A stretch of DNA of 64,000 nt from Apostichopus japonicus. Taxonomy: Eukaryota; Echinodermata; Holothuroidea; Aspidochirotida; Stichopodidae. A program made the translations under genes and the position numbers. Every line of letters starts with the position of its first letter. The first letter of the stretch is position 1. This document shows, piece by piece, positions 11,042-23,131 of this stretch. The stretch spans positions 17,102,265 to 17,166,264 of the forward strand of contig NC_092573.1 of the NCBI RefSeq assembly GCF_037975245.1. Direction: 5' to 3'. The notes beneath the pieces were generated by a model. That model did no database searches and was not told where the DNA came from. It was given only the letters and a program-made list of their open reading frames with translations.

Positions 11042-11684
11042 AAAGTGTCTCCCATACAAATACATGATCAAATTTATTGATAGATGCAGACAAGAAGTAA
11101 TAAAAACCAACAGCAACCCACAGCTTACACAGATTTCCTCAAGAAAAATAAAATACCCTTTTGGGTTTGAAGTGAATATGTTTCTAAAGAAGTTGGGAGT
11201 TCACATTTTCAAGCCCCTGTCAGGTTTCTGTGCACTTCTTCTCACCTCATGTATATTTCTGTAATTACAATTTATGTTATGTTGAATCTGTTGAAACAAA
11301 TTGGCAACATATATCTTTAGCCTAGCCTAGCCTATCAATGTTTTGGTATGAAAAGTTTGTATGCTTGGTAACTCAACAAGGGAATGAATGATCACAGGGC
11401 TTGAAATAACTTAGTCTCAAAAAAGGCGCAACAAAATGCTATTGGTATGGGTTTAAATTATGAAGGGCATATGACAGCTAATGTGAAGGGCATGACAGCA
11501 AATATGTATCTACAGCATCTACAGCATGTTTTTGTCTACGCAGTATTACGTTGTTTACAGAGTAGTAAAACTCTAATCAGACTATTTCATTATGAATAAT
11601 ACAGTAAAACCTCAAGTATCAAACTACATATAAAATCACAAGTATCAGACTACACATTGTTATTTTTCCAGAATGAAAGTTTTC
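11042..11684. other. Unique AT-rich DNA, nothing recognised
   Basis: Between the hAT-type nest and the next foldback element. A short phrase near 11330-11400 (AACTCAACAAGGGAATGA) resembles GGTCA-element units but is isolated. No gene supported. Confidence 0.4.
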
Positions 11685-12533
11685 TTTGCAGTTTTATATA
11701 CGGTTACATCTCTATGTTCCGACGTCTCTATGTTCCGGCATCTCTATCAGTTCCAACGTCTCTTTGTTCCGACGTCTCTATGTTCCGACGTCTCTATGTT
11801 CCGACGTCTCTATGTTCCGACGGCTATGTTCCGACGTCTCTTTGTTCCGACCCCTCTATGTTCAACACATCTCTATGGTCCGACAATTTTTTTGGGACTC
11901 TAATTTTTTTTAAACAACATTTTTTCGGACCCATTTTTTTCGGACCCAATTTTTTCGGCCCCATTTTTTTTTCACCCCAATTTTTTGGCGGACCCAATTT
12001 CTTTGGACCTCATATTTTGGGACCCATTTTTGGGACCTAATTTGTTGGTACCCCATGTTATTTTGGAGACTCATTATTTTTGGACCCCCATTTTTCGGAC
12101 TGTGGGGTGGGGACTGACGAAAAAAAAAGTTGGTGTTAGGGGTCGCAGGTCCACTTTTAGGTCCCGACCGTCCTTTGGTCCTTATTAGGGGTCAGGAAAA
12201 ATTGGTCAGAAATCATGTTGGTCCAAAATTTGGGTCCAAAAAATTTTGGGTCCGAAAAATTTTGGTCCAAAATAATTGAATTTCCCAAATAACGTTGGTG
12301 AGAAAAAATTTTGGTCCAAAAAGTGGGGTCCGAAAAAAAATTGGGTCACAAAAGAATGGGGTCAGAAGAAAATTGGGTCACAAAAAAATGGGTCCATAAA
12401 ATATGTGAAAGTAGAGTCCAAAAAGTTGTCGCAATAATAGTAGACATACTATTACACCGTCTATACCGTCAGAACATAGAGACGTCGGAACATAGGGATG
12501 TCACCTTATATACAGTTTTGTTTACAAAGTAGG
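11685..12533. mobile_element. Foldback element with TTCGGACCC/GGGTCCGAA arms
   Basis: A large imperfect inverted repeat. The left arm starts with a GCAGTTTTATATACGG-like flank, then a 16-bp array, then T-rich TTTTTTCGGACCC modules (11885-12100). The right arm holds the mirror modules GGGTCCGAAAAATTTTGG (12190-12420), then AGAACATAGAGACGTCGGAA and a TATATACAGTTTTGTTTAC flank, the reverse complement of the left flank. The arms are unequal: about 11 copies of the 16-mer on the left against two or three on the right. No coding frame; target duplication not resolved. Confidence 0.65.
11702..11880 (+). repeat. 16-bp minisatellite TCTCTATGTTCCGACG
   Basis: About eleven tandem copies of a 16-bp unit with few substitutions. 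Open frames of 75-127 codons across it are products of the periodicity, since all three frames stay open. It forms the outer part of the left foldback arm. Confidence 0.9.
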
Positions 12534-12787
12534 CTACATCATACAAATAAAAAAAACCTGTAAGGCCCGAATATTGTGGGGTTCACAATTGTGTGTTGAA
12601 AATTGAAGGCACTCGCATTTTTCAACGAGTAGAGTTCGTAGTTTACATTACTAGAACTCTTTTCAATAAAATGTGTTTTCTTCCTGAGTGCATGGGTTAT
12701 AAAACTTCCCAAATATTTTTTCTGGTGCAGTCATGAACTTGATCGAACTAAACAATCCCGTACTTGAATGTTCGAACAACAACACAA

Positions 12788-13418
12788 GCAGGCTCCTATG
12801 GAACGCCGAAAAGGCAATGTATTATGTTGTTCACTTCTAAGTTCTATGCTGTCTGTTATCATGTTGTTGTCTCTTGATGTTGTTGTCTCCTTTTATGTTG
12901 TTATCTCCTTCAATGTTGTTGTCTCCTTTGATGTTGTTGTCTCCTTTGATGATGGCGACAATGTTAACTTTTATGACGTCAAAATACGTGTACAAATTCA
13001 AAGAAGTTAGTGCTTCAGAACTAGCCAAAAGGCCGAGAGAGATCGACTAGCCCATCTTGTAGGACTAGGTTATACCCACTGACCTCTAACACCTCTAGAG
13101 GTCAGTGGTTATACCATGGAGGTAAAACAGATCTGTTTTACCTCCATGTAATGGGAACTGAACAATGAACAGTGAACAACGCCGCCAGCGTTTAAGGAGA
13201 CAACAACATCAAATGAGACAACAGCATCAAAGTAGACAACAACGTTGAAGGAGACAACAGCATCAAAGGAGCAACAACATCCAAGGAGACAACAACAATG
13301 AAGGAGAGAAAACAAAATAAAAGGAGACAACATCATCAAAAGAGACAACAACATGATAACAGACAGCAGAGAAGTAAACAACATAATGCATTGCCATTTC
13401 GGCGTTCCATATGCTCCT
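12788..13418. mobile_element. Foldback element with GTTGTTGTCTCCTTTGAT arms
   Basis: Left arm: GCTCCTATGGAACGCC, then CAATGTATTATGTTGTTCAC, then an ~18-bp array of GTTGTTGTCTCCTTTGAT (12850-12960). Right arm: the reverse complement, GGAGACAACAACATCAAA repeats (13195-13360), ending GGCGTTCCATATGCTCC. The match covers more than 200 bp per arm. The loop holds two further palindromes (13070-13148). No coding frame and no resolved target duplication. Confidence 0.7.
13070..13148. repeat. Two palindromes in the loop of the foldback element
   Basis: 13115-13148 is a perfect 34-bp palindrome (half-site CATGGAGGTAAAACAGA). Just upstream, 13070-13112 is a near-perfect inverted repeat of about 18 bp per arm (arm core CCACTGACCTCTA). 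Both could extrude as cruciforms. They sit exactly in the centre between the two GTTGTTGTC arms. Confidence 0.85.
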
Positions 13419-14140
13419 AGCTAAGTCTTCACCTAGCCTACGTTGTTGCAACGTTGCAACTAGCTTATCTAGCATTCGTTATGGCCAAGCAAGATGATAT
13501 TGGGTATTCTCTGTCCCGTCCGTAAAATACATACTGTGCTGTGGCACCATAGACCTTGTGAGTAAACACATTGTACAGCACACAGATGAAAGAAACTGCG
13601 AGAATTAAAGTGAAAAGATCGCTGATTTGCGAAAGAGGAATAAAAAGAAAAACCTCAAGATTGTTGTCACTTTAGTGTACGAATGTACAGAACAGAACGA
13701 TGGCAATTTGTTTGCCGTCGATTGATTGTATTTGACAGGGGCACAACGGCAAGCACGTCGCTTACTTCAATAACTAATTGTTCATATCTTGGTAATTTAC
13801 AAGGTTTCAGAGTCAAACGTGAACATTTTCAACTGGTATTAACTACTGACAACCATCATTTGGAATATCAACAAACTTGGTATGTTGATGTTGCTAGATA
13901 GCCTTTATACATGCTGAATGTTGCAATTGATATTATACAAATTTATGAGAGGGCATGGCTTAGCATTACTTTGATAACAAATATTTGTGTGCATGAATTG
14001 CTGTTGTAGTATTAGGGCTTTCTTAGTAATTTCCCTATGAATGGAACTAATGAACATGTAGCAAGGAACCATCAAATATTTTCATTATGATTTGTTCTTA
14101 TTGTGGAACTTCTCCATCTCACTCTTCATTGACCTTTTTT
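13419..14140. other. Unique AT-rich DNA, nothing recognised
   Basis: Between foldback and array elements. A 72-codon frame at 13683-13901 has no recognisable protein features. 13741-13870 weakly resembles GGTCA-element units (GTCAAACGTGAACATTTTC, TTGGTATGTTGATGTT). Confidence 0.35.
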
Positions 14141-14206
14141 GATTCCTTGCCCGAAGGCTCAAGGAATCTATGCGATGGGGATTTCGTGTGTGTGTGTGTG
14201 TGTATG

Positions 14207-15094
14207 CAGTGGCGTACCCAGGATATTTTTCAGTTGGCGGTGCTGGGGGGCTTGAACATTTCCTGGGGGGGTTGACCATTTTCTTGTTACTATCTAAGCG
14301 GAGCACCACCATGAGTTGGCACGCAGCGTACCGAAAATTTTAGCTAAATAGGCCTCCTTGATCGTTTGAAATGACACTTCCCAGGCCTTCTAAGCTGCTC
14401 TAAAGTTTTCTCAACATCCTTTATTTGAGATCCCATGTTTTGATATGGTCATCAAATAGTTTAGTGAAATAGAATAAAAAGCCAATCTGGTAAGTTACTT
14501 TGAAATATCATGACATATCTTTTGTGAGTTTGACACCATTTTTCGACAAATCTGCAAATTGCGCGTGGAAAATTAAGAAAGATTGACTGGGCTTTCAGCC
14601 AAGTAACATACTGAAATGACCGGACTATATGTCAAACTGACATCAAAGATTGTGTCTGAAATATTATTAGGGTGATAGACTGATTGGCCGGCAGTGGCGG
14701 AGCTAGGGGTATGGTCAGGGGGCGAGAATGGTCTGTAGGGGCGCTATCGACACTTAGATAGTGTCGAAAGTGCCACTACAGACCATTCTCGCCCCTCCTG
14801 ACCAATACCCCTAGCTCTCCACTGGTGACTACTGTAGACTTCTCGGCCTATGCGCTATGTCACGTCAGGTTTTTCAGCTACTATAGCTTACTGCCGGTCC
14901 GCGGGCGAAGGGTCATTCATGAGTGGTCATCACGGAGATTCAAGGCCACTCAGACCAACGATATATTTTTCGCACATGTAATTTTTTTTGGACACCCAAA
15001 ATCCCAGTGGGGGGCGGCTGGGGGGCGACTGGGGGGCGACAAGCTTTCATGGGGGGGCTGTTGCCCCTCCACGCCCCCCATTGCTACGCCACTG
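14207..15094. mobile_element. hAT-type element in the (GT)n of an array element
   Basis: 888 bp, ends CAGTGGCGTACCCAGGAT and ATTGCTACGCCACTG, with perfect 8-bp duplication TGTGTATG (14199-14206 and 15095-15102). Because the target is a GT microsatellite the duplication is partly low complexity, but the TATG end makes it specific. The left part carries the conserved subterminal motif in reverse (ACTATCTAAGCGGAGC, 14290-14305). Same family as 23786-24894. Confidence 0.85.
14692..14824. mobile_element. 133-bp snapback MITE inside a hAT-type element
   Basis: Left half CAGTGGCGGAGCTAGGGGTA and onward is mirrored by a right half ending ACCCCTAGCTCTCCACTG, with the turn at ATCGACACTTAGATAGTGTCGA. 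Almost the whole element is one hairpin. Its halves match the right end of the MITE at 8981-9378. The left flank TTGGCCGG is shared with 24273-24280, so the insertion predates the split of the two host copies; the right flank no longer matches. Confidence 0.7.
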
Positions 15095-15119
15095 TGTGTA
15101 TGTGACGCCCTTGGCTCTT

Positions 15120-16440
15120 AAACAGCAGGTACATAGTGATATATGTTCAAGTTGATATAATGCATATTTATTAGGGGCGGACCTTAAGTTGATTTTCACT
15201 AAAATAGCTTGTAAACATGGTAACTCAACAATGGCAAGTTGGATTGAAGTCATACTAGGTACATAGATGCGCCATACTGAGTAGAAGAATGCTATTGATT
15301 TTGGTGCTCATCACATGAACAATAATGAGGTCACGGAGTCAAACATAAAAATCTTCAAATGCTAATAACTCCACAACCAAAAGTCAGAATTTATTTGAAC
15401 TTGGTATTAATATGTTGGTAGATAGCAGGTACATGGTGATTTATGTTCAAGTTGATATTATGCATATTTATTAGGGGGCGGAGCTGAAGTTTATTTTCAC
15501 TAAAATAGCTTGTAAACACAGTAACTGAAATGACAAGTTGGATTGAAATCATACTTGGTACATAGATGCGCCATAGTGAGTAGATGAATCCTATTGATTT
15601 TGGTGCTCATCTCATAGGTCAAACATAAAAATCTCCAAATGCAGCCTTATAACCCCGCAACCAAAGTTAGAATTTATTCATACTTAGTATCAATGTGTTG
15701 ATAGATAGTGGGTTCATGGTAACATATGTTTAAGTTGATATTATAGATATTTATCTGGTGGCGGGGGCTTAAGTTTATTTTCACTAAAATAGCTTGTAAA
15801 CACGGTAACTGAACAATGATAAGTTGGATTGAAATCGTACTTGGTACATAGATGCGCCATAGTATAGATGAACCCTATGGATTTTGGTGCTCATCTCATG
15901 AATAATAATGAGGTCACAGGGTCAATCATGAATATCTCCAAATGCTAATAACTCCGCAATCGAAAGTCAGGATGTGTTCATACCTGGTATTAATATGTTG
16001 GTAGATAGCAGGTACATGGTGATATATGTTCAAGTTGATATAATGCATATTTATAAGGGGGCGGAGCTGAAGTTTATTTTCACTAAAATAGCTTGTAATC
16101 ACAGTAACTGAAACGACAAGTTGGATTGAAATCATACTTGGTACATATATGTGACATAGTGAGTAGAAGAGCCCTATTGAATTTGGTGCTCATCTCAAGA
16201 ATATTAATGAGGTCACAGGGTCAAATGTAAAACTTTTCAAAATTGAATCATACTTTGTGTGAAGGTGTTGGTAGATAGCGGGTACATGATAATGTATGTT
16301 CAATGTGATATTATGCACATTTATTAGGGGGCAGGGCTTGAGTTGATTTATGCTAAAAATAGCTTGTAAACATAGTATGTTAACATATTTAGTAGGTAGG
16401 TCCACAGTCAGTGAAAGAACCTTGCTGATCAATTTATTCA
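15120..16440 (+). repeat. ~300-bp tandem units
   Basis: AGCAGGTACATRGTGATATATGTTCAAGTTGATAT-like starts recur near 15123, 15425, 15706, 16006 and 16277. Each unit also has TTATTAGGGGGCGGAGC, TTCACTAAAATAGCTTGTAA, a TCAATGAGGTCAC-like GGTCA half-site and CTAATAACTCC. Divergence is moderate. It forms the body of the element at 14141-16484. Confidence 0.8.
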
Positions 16441-16484
16441 ACAATGACGAAAGCTTGGAATTATAATCTCAATTGGCAAGGAAC

Positions 16485-16949
16485 CACAATCAGCCCACTG
16501 GCTTTCTGGTTTAACCATAATTTACTTTTAATTGAAGAATTGCTACCCAAAATGAGTTAACAAATGTGTGAACAATTCTAACAACCATTTCTTTCTCTAG
16601 TAGCTTTTATATTGGAAGATCGGTTATAAATGGTTCACTGTCTTATGAGAAGTACGTGGAAAGTCCATTGTTATTGATTCGCGTTTGCGATACACTCTGC
16701 AGAATGACGTCACACAGTGACCTGTACTCTAATGAGCTTTTTACGCTTCACGTTTCTGGTCAGTGAGAATCTGCTAACTTTGGCATCATATTTCTCGAAA
16801 TTACTGTCTCTTTCGACTAAATGGGAACTTCACTATTGTTTGTGCACTAAAATACTTTATTATGAGCCCCCAGCCAAAAAAAAATTTGTTTTGTCTCCAG
16901 CTATGCATTTTAATTGTTGAACATCGTATAGCCCCCATTTGAAAGCTTT
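16485..16949. other. Spacer, nothing recognised
   Basis: AT-rich sequence after the array element. A 67-codon frame (16717-16920) lacks protein character. Nothing else seen. Confidence 0.35.
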
Positions 16950-17850
16950 GATAATATTCCAAATTGGTAAAACTTTTTAATTAAAAAAAAAAATGTCAGT
17001 GTAGACAATTATCTTGTCCAACTTTTACAAACTCAACTCATATTTGAAACCAATGCGTGGGGGCAGTAGGAAGGCTGGGGGGGGGGGTTGGCAGGGGGAA
17101 AATGGAGAAGTAGAATGAAGGAATGCTCTCCTTAGCATGAAATATTTGAAAGCATAGGAATTTATGTGGATTCATCCTGGTTAAGTGGTACAGAAAGGGA
17201 GGGGGGGGGGGGGAGGAGGGGGAACTTATTTGCTTTAGCACCTGCTACATAAAGTTTGATGTGCCTTGAAAATTCCAGTTAGTACATTACCTAGTTCATT
17301 GCAAGGCGCAGGTGTGACAGGCTACTGGGGAATCAGGTACACAGGTTTAGACCTTTCATAATGCCATTATATTTTGATATTATGCATATAATGTTTTGAT
17401 GCCATTCCACAGTTGAGTGGAGAAAGGGACACGAGGGGATGACTCGTAAGCCCTATTAGATTATATGCTGTTGCATATGTTACATTTTTACTGTTTGATA
17501 TGTCTTAGAGAGAAAAACGTTGTACACTGTTATTTTTTCTTGCCATTCCCAGTAGCAGAAATTAACTTTAATTTAAAACAAAAGTTCATGTAGAAAGTTA
17601 CCTTGTCCAATTTTTACAGGCTTCACTCAAATTTGAAACCATCCCTTGAGACAGAAGGGGATAGGGGCAATTGAGGAAGCAGGTATGCAAGTTAGAACTT
17701 TCACTGGCATCAAATAGTTATGTGGATTCATCTTTATTGAATGGGAAAATGATGGGGGGTTCAAGTGAAGGGGAATAGGTATGCAGGATAAGACCTTCCA
17801 TAAGGGCCAAGAAGTTTGATATGTCTTTGGAATTAAAGGATGCACACTAT
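16950..17850 (+). repeat. Dispersed repeat with TTGTCCAACTTTT units
   Basis: Two diverged units of a repeat that recurs at 42180-42870 and 46190-48870. Landmarks are AATTGGTAAAA, GTGTAGACAATTA.CTTGTCCAACTTTT, TTTGAAACCAT, a G-rich tract, TTTGATATGTCTT and GTGGATTCATC. The G-rich tract (17082-17095, 17201-17222) varies most between copies. Confidence 0.65.
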
Positions 17851-19074
17851 ATATCTATTCTCATATCCTTTCACAAAGATCTAAAAACGATACCTTCGCA
17901 GTATAGATCAAGTGACCTACTGGGTACTATGTCACTATGTGGTAGGGCTCGGATTAACGTTAGCTCTAAATTTTGAAGTTGTTACAATATTTTATTTGTG
18001 TGTTTGGGAAATTTAGTAACTTTTACCAGAAATTATTCACGGAAGTCTCAATCGAGAGAACAGGTTTACTGCTTGGCCCTCAAGACTGAAGTGTACACGT
18101 AGATAAAAATTAGCTAAATAAATAGCCTACTGTATTCTGAATACTTTAGCGTAGGCCTTCAGACAGTTGCTATAATAATTTGGCCCATAAGTCGTGCAAG
18201 TGAGCCATGAATTTGATCATATCTCATGATTATTTGCCCAATGATCCTGAATGACATAATATATTTCTCAGGCTAATGACTTATCACAATTTCGCTGATT
18301 TTTTTTCACTATGTCCACTCATAAATGATTTTAGTCATCATAGAATAAAAATCGTTACTGATGCAAATGGCACCTTTCTTTGTATGTAGCAGCATTTCAT
18401 CCTTCAACAATCCAAACAAATGTAGAAATGACAAATTTTGGAAAGTGCACCTCTTACACAATATTGACATGTGGGTATGAGTACACCCTGGGTATGATCA
18501 GAATGATGTATAAATTATTCTTGGAAAAGTAGTGTTCATGATGCTATCTTCATTGCTTTTATTGAATTCTGTTTTAAATTTGTAATGAAACACATCTTAC
18601 AGTGATACCAATGCATGCTTCATGCTGGCTTTGAAAAGAAAGTGCACAAAACAAGAATGTGATTTACAATGATGTTGTCAAGTCTTCATTGTTAACATAA
18701 AACTTGTACACAAAATTATCAAAATGGACAAAAGAAATAAAAAGAATTAATGAACAAGATATGGAATGAGATAAACATATCGGTTAGTTATCACTGTCCC
18801 TAGGTTTGTTAACCGAGGATCCTGCCTTCCCCCCTTTCCCTTTCATCAGACCTTGATATTTAAATCCACCTACTCAAAATTTGAAAGAGGGGTAAACCTT
18901 TAAAAATTGAGTGTTAAATTATCATTACTGGTTTCACAAAACTTTTTAGTGTAAGTTTCAGCATGACAAATGATCTGTCACAATTGGAATACAACTTGAT
19001 GTAAAATGTTCAGCCTTTTGCCCCTCTCCCCAATCATGCTTTAGGACTATTCAAACAATTAAAACAAAGGTTTT
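17851..19074. other. Unique AT-rich DNA, nothing recognised
   Basis: No coding frame over 60 codons that looks like protein, no terminal repeats and no RNA gene were recognised over about 1.2 kb. Confidence 0.4.
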
Positions 19075-21343
19075 TGATTCCTTGCCGAAGGCCGAAAGGA
19101 ATCTATGCGATGGTGATGGCGTGTGTGTGTGTGTGTGCGTGTGTGTGCGTATGTGACGCTTTGCTTGTAAACACGGTATCTCAAGAAGTTAAAGTTGGAT
19201 GAACTTCAAACTTGGTATGTAGGTAGCCCTTAGTAAGTAGATGATCCCTATGTTTCATGGAGTTCAAAGGTCATTTGAGGTCAACAGAGGTCAAAGTCTG
19301 AAAACCTTGTAAGCACAATATCTCAAGGAGTAAAAGTTTTTGGAATTTCAAACTTAGTATGTGGGTAGCCCTTAGTGAGTAGATGGTCTCTATCTTTTTT
19401 TCATGGAGGTCAAAGGTCATTTGAGAGGTCACCAGAGGTCATAGGCGGAAATAAATTGTAAACACGGTATCTCAAGAAGTACAAGATGCTTCAACTTGAA
19501 AATTAGATTGGGGATTGACTTAGGATAGCAGATGATCCCAACTCTTTTTCAAGGAGGTCAAAGGTCATTTAGGGTCACCAGAGGTCAAAGGCGGAAAGCC
19601 ATGTAAACATGATATCTCAAGCAGTAAAAGATGCATGAACTTTAAACTTGGTGTGTAGATAGCCCTTGGTGAGCAAGTAATATCTTTTGTTTTTTCATGG
19701 AGGTCAAAGGTCATTTGGGGTCACCAGAGGTCAAAAGTTAAAAAACTTGTAAACACGATATCTCAAGAAGTAAAAGATGCTTGAACTTTAAACTTAGTGT
19801 TGCTAGCCCTTGGTGAGCAGGTAATCCCTATGGTTTTTCATGGGAGGCAAAGGTCATTTGAGGTCACCAGAGGTCAAAAGCTGAAAACCATGTAAACATG
19901 ATATCTCAAATAGTAAAGTTGACTTGAGCTTTAAACATAGTATGTTGGTAACTCTTATTGATTAGATGATCCCTTTTATTTTTCATGGAGGTCAAAGGTC
20001 ATTTGGGGTCACCAGAGGTCAAAAGTTAAAAACTTGTAAACACGATATCTCAAGAAGTAAAAGATGCTTGAACTTTAAACTTAGTGTGCTGATAGCCCTT
20101 GGTGAGCAGGTAATCCCTTTGGTTTTTCATAGGAGCCAAGGTCATTTGAGGTCACCAGAGGTCCAAAGCTGAAAACCATGTAAACATGATATCTCAAATA
20201 GTAAAGTTGACTTAAGCTTTAAACATAGTATGTTGGTAACTCTTAGTGATTAGATGATCCCTGTTATTTTTTATGGAGGTCAAAGGTCATTTGGGGTCAC
20301 CAGAGGTCAAAGGCTGAAAACAATAACTCCCATTGACAGGGTCTGACATGTTTTTTTTTATAGATATGCTCATTTTAGGAGATACAGGGCAAAGAAAAAA
20401 ATGTTTGTCAATATTTTTATATATGATAGAGCTCTGTTTGCTCTATAGACGAAACTAACTCCCACTTCGATCGGACACCTGGTTCTTAAGTTATGAGGTG
20501 CCAACTGTTGGATTTGATACCTTTTTAGCAATAAAATTGTGTATCTACATTGGAGTGCATAACAATTTTAGGATGGAGTGCACTTCATCAAGGGGAACAT
20601 TTTTCATAAAAACGTATCACCATCCAAGGTCATTCAAGGTTGCTTATGGGCAGAAAACTGTCCACTTATGTTAATTTTTGCAACAACTTCCAGAGACGAA
20701 GTCTGACATGGCTGAGGTATTGGGACATATTGTGAATGAAGTAGGTGCACGTTTTACTAAATAACCGTTTTGTAATCCAAGGTCACCAAAGGTCAATTAT
20801 GGCTCTTGGGGGCAATAACTTGTGAAACTCCAACTGATGGGGTCCGACATGGTTTTTCATGTTTTCCATGAAGGTCAAAGGTCACCACAGGTCAAAGTCT
20901 GAAAACCGTGTAAACACGATATCTCAAGAAGTAAAAGTTGCTTAAACTTTGTATGTTAGTAGCCTTTGGTGTGCTGATGATCCCTAGTGTTTTTCATGGA
21001 GGCTAATGGTCATTTAAGGTCACCAGAGGTCAAAGGCTGTAAACCTTGTGAAAACAATATCTCAAGAAGAAAAGTTTCATGAACTTTAACTTGGTATGTT
21101 GGTAGCCTTTGATGAGCAGATAATCCCTATTGTTTTTCATGGAGGTCAAAGGTCATTCAAGGTCAATTGTTGGTTATAGTCAGAATAAGTAGAATTAAAC
21201 AGAAGTAAAGTTTGTTTGACCTTCAGCCCTCTTTGCATAGATATGCATTACTCAATTCTGCAAGACTTGCCATTTCTGCTCAGCATTTCAGATCGTTAGA
21301 AAATCTTCTACCTAAAGTTTATTATCATATGGGCAAGGAATCA
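19075..21343 (+). mobile_element. GGTCA-array element with perfect 12-bp ends
   Basis: Best-preserved member of the family. Ends are TGATTCCTTGCC (19075-19086) and GGCAAGGAATCA (21332-21343), a perfect 12-bp inverted pair. The head hairpin (GATTCCTT...AAGGAATC) is followed by CTATGCGATGG, a (GT)n run (19117-19152) and tandem units of about 146 bp marked by ATATCTCAAGAAGTAAAAG (near 19163, 19460, 19612, 19756, 19901, 20044, 20190). Most units contain AGGTCAAAGGTCA (19407, 19555, 19701, 19989, 20277, 20872, 21143) and GGTCACCAGAGGTCA. No coding frame. Confidence 0.6.
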
Positions 21344-21439
21344 CTAAGTCTTTTGACTTTCTGGTTCTACTTCCCTAAACTTTTGTCAGATTTTTAAAAT
21401 ATTTGGTCTGTTGTTTGCTTATTAATCTTTACATATACT

Positions 21440-22383
21440 TTCATAAAAGATTCACATCTCATTTGGAGGAAAGATATCATGACCTCAGAACGAAGTTTAG
21501 AACTAGCTTCCTGAGGAAGAACTTCACAATAAGTATTCCACATAGACACCAGTTACCAATTACCTTAGATTTTATCATTAATAAACTTTGCAGGTTTACA
21601 TCTTGTAAGCACACAATATTTTTAGTTTTAACAGTTGTCCTTGCAATTCCTTCCATGAGTGTAAAAAAGAAATACACTGTTATTGACTCAAAATAAGCCA
21701 CCTCTATTCTGTATTTTAATCCACTCATTTCAATAATCCAGAAATGAGTCTGCAGCTAGGCTTTCATCCTGAGACCACAAAAATAAATTTGTTACATATT
21801 GAGCAGCAACTTCATTGCTTTGAATTTGATTGTATTTAAAAAAATGTATTTATGGTACATAACCAGCACAGTACCGCAATGCCTGTTCCTCTGTCTGAGT
21901 CATTGCTTCAGGGGATATACCTCTATGGTAGTTACTGGCATGTCACTTTCCAGCATGGTTGCTAATAGGGAGGAAAACATCTTTTCCAGGGCAAGCTGTA
22001 AAAGGAATATTTCTTCTTTTGCTTCCTTTTAAATATTGACCTCATTTAGGAGCTTCTGCCATCTTCTTAGTATTTTGTCCATTGACCTATACTTGTTGAA
22101 TTCATGCCACATTTCGCCCTTCACTTGATCTGAAAATGTGGTCCCTCTTATTTTCTTGATGATCGACCATAATTGTTCTACAGTGTCTGCAGCAAACTTA
22201 CACAATTTTGCATCTTTTATATAGTTTCACTATTCTTGATATCTGAATTGACAATTGATGTGAGTGGGGTCTTCAGTTTGAAGATTTCATCTTCAAATTT
22301 GTCGTTGATGGCAGCTTCAATAAAATCTATGGCAAGCACTGAAGCATCAGCCTTCCTAAACCTCTTTGTGGGATACTGCATTC
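21440..22383 (-). pseudogene. Decayed coding sequence, 3' part (unrecognised family)
   Basis: Read on the minus strand from an acceptor-like TTTCATTTACAG at 22384, an open frame begins GMQYPTKRFRKADASVLAID and runs about 60 codons to a stop near 22217. A shifted frame follows (KLCKFAADTVEQLWSIIKKI... to WQKLLNEVNI, about 22200-22030). Then a single frame holds EEQALRYCAGYVP, WSQDES, NEWIKIQNRGGLF and VNNSVFLF between three stops (21905-21660), then SSKLRSEVMISFLQMRCESF (about 21520-21450). The consistent amino-acid character between lesions argues for a dead protein-coding sequence, perhaps DNA-transposon derived. I do not recognise the family with confidence. Confidence 0.45.
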
Positions 22384-22439
22384 CTGTAAATGAAAGAGTT
22401 ATGACAGTTTTCAATGAAGAAGCTATTTTTTCACAATAT

Positions 22440-23047
22440 TACAGACACCAGATATTAATTGTATGACTTGAAAGTATTTTCCATCCCTTAAAAAAAAAGA
22501 AAAAGATTCTGCAGCATGTTTCAATATTGAAAGAAAATTCATATTCAAAAGTATGCATTTGTTTGCCTTTGGGTCCAAGCAGACCTTTCATTATGGGCAG
22601 GGTGATATAAGAAACAAGCCCTCCCCCTCTCCATGATTCCACACCCCAGTGCTCAGTGCAATTTTGTGACATTGCAGAAGTTTGTTGATATTTCTTTACT
22701 CAAATCATATGCTTCTTGATTGCAAAGTTGTAGAGAACAGAAATATAACTATATAAATAATATATAAGTAATATAGAAGGTGCTATGAGGTACCCTCCCT
22801 ATGATTCCACAACCCAGTGCACTTTGTGACTGTGTGATAGCAACAATTGTAGGGAACAATGGTTCACTTGAATTGAGCTGCTAATTTTGTAGTAGAATCA
22901 AATAAATTACATCACTATATATTCTGTGTTGGACATTGTGACCAAAGAATGTAAACTTTCCTTCAAATCATTCTTAAAGTTAACTTCTTGCTCCTGAACT
23001 CCACCAATAATTAAAGTTTGGAAATTCCACAAAGAATTTAAACTTAC
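22440..23047. other. Intron-like spacer, nothing recognised
   Basis: Lies between the two exon-like segments of the decayed gene. It holds two short similar stretches (CCCTCYCYATGATTCCACA at 22621 and 22795) but nothing coding. Confidence 0.35.
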
Positions 23048-23131
23048 TTATATTGGTGGTAGTGCCAGATGTGGCTTCTAGTGAGGGTCCACTCTCCATT
23101 CCAGTCCTCTCTGATGTTTGAGAAGAGGTTT
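23048..23131 (-). pseudogene. 84-bp exon-like segment of the decayed gene
   Basis: On the minus strand it is bracketed by a strong acceptor (TTTTTCTTGTAG) and a strong donor (GTAAGTTT). The frame is open and gives a Ser/Thr-rich stretch (TSSQTSERTGMESGPSLEA...). Splicing to the acceptor at 22384 keeps the frame into MQYPTKRF. This agreement in phase is the main support; nothing is known of expression. Confidence 0.45.

Larger units (their letters stand above)
14141..16484 (+). mobile_element. GGTCA-array element with GATTCCTTGCC ends
   Basis: Begins GATTCCTTGCC and ends GGCAAGGAACC (inverted, 10 of 11). After the head comes a second inverted copy (AAGGAATC, a head hairpin), CTATGCGATGG, a (GT)n run, GTGACGC and then tandem units. 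This is the same plan as 19075-21343 and 42933-46092. The array here has ~300-bp units. A hAT-type element sits in the (GT)n run (14207-15094). No open reading frame of substance, so any mobility would be non-autonomous; the family is not one I recognise by name. Confidence 0.55.

Noticed and set aside
11657-12040. 127-codon frame with MFRRLYVPTSL repeats
   Set aside because: Product of the 16-bp minisatellite and T-rich foldback arm; overlapping frames give equally long low-complexity peptides.
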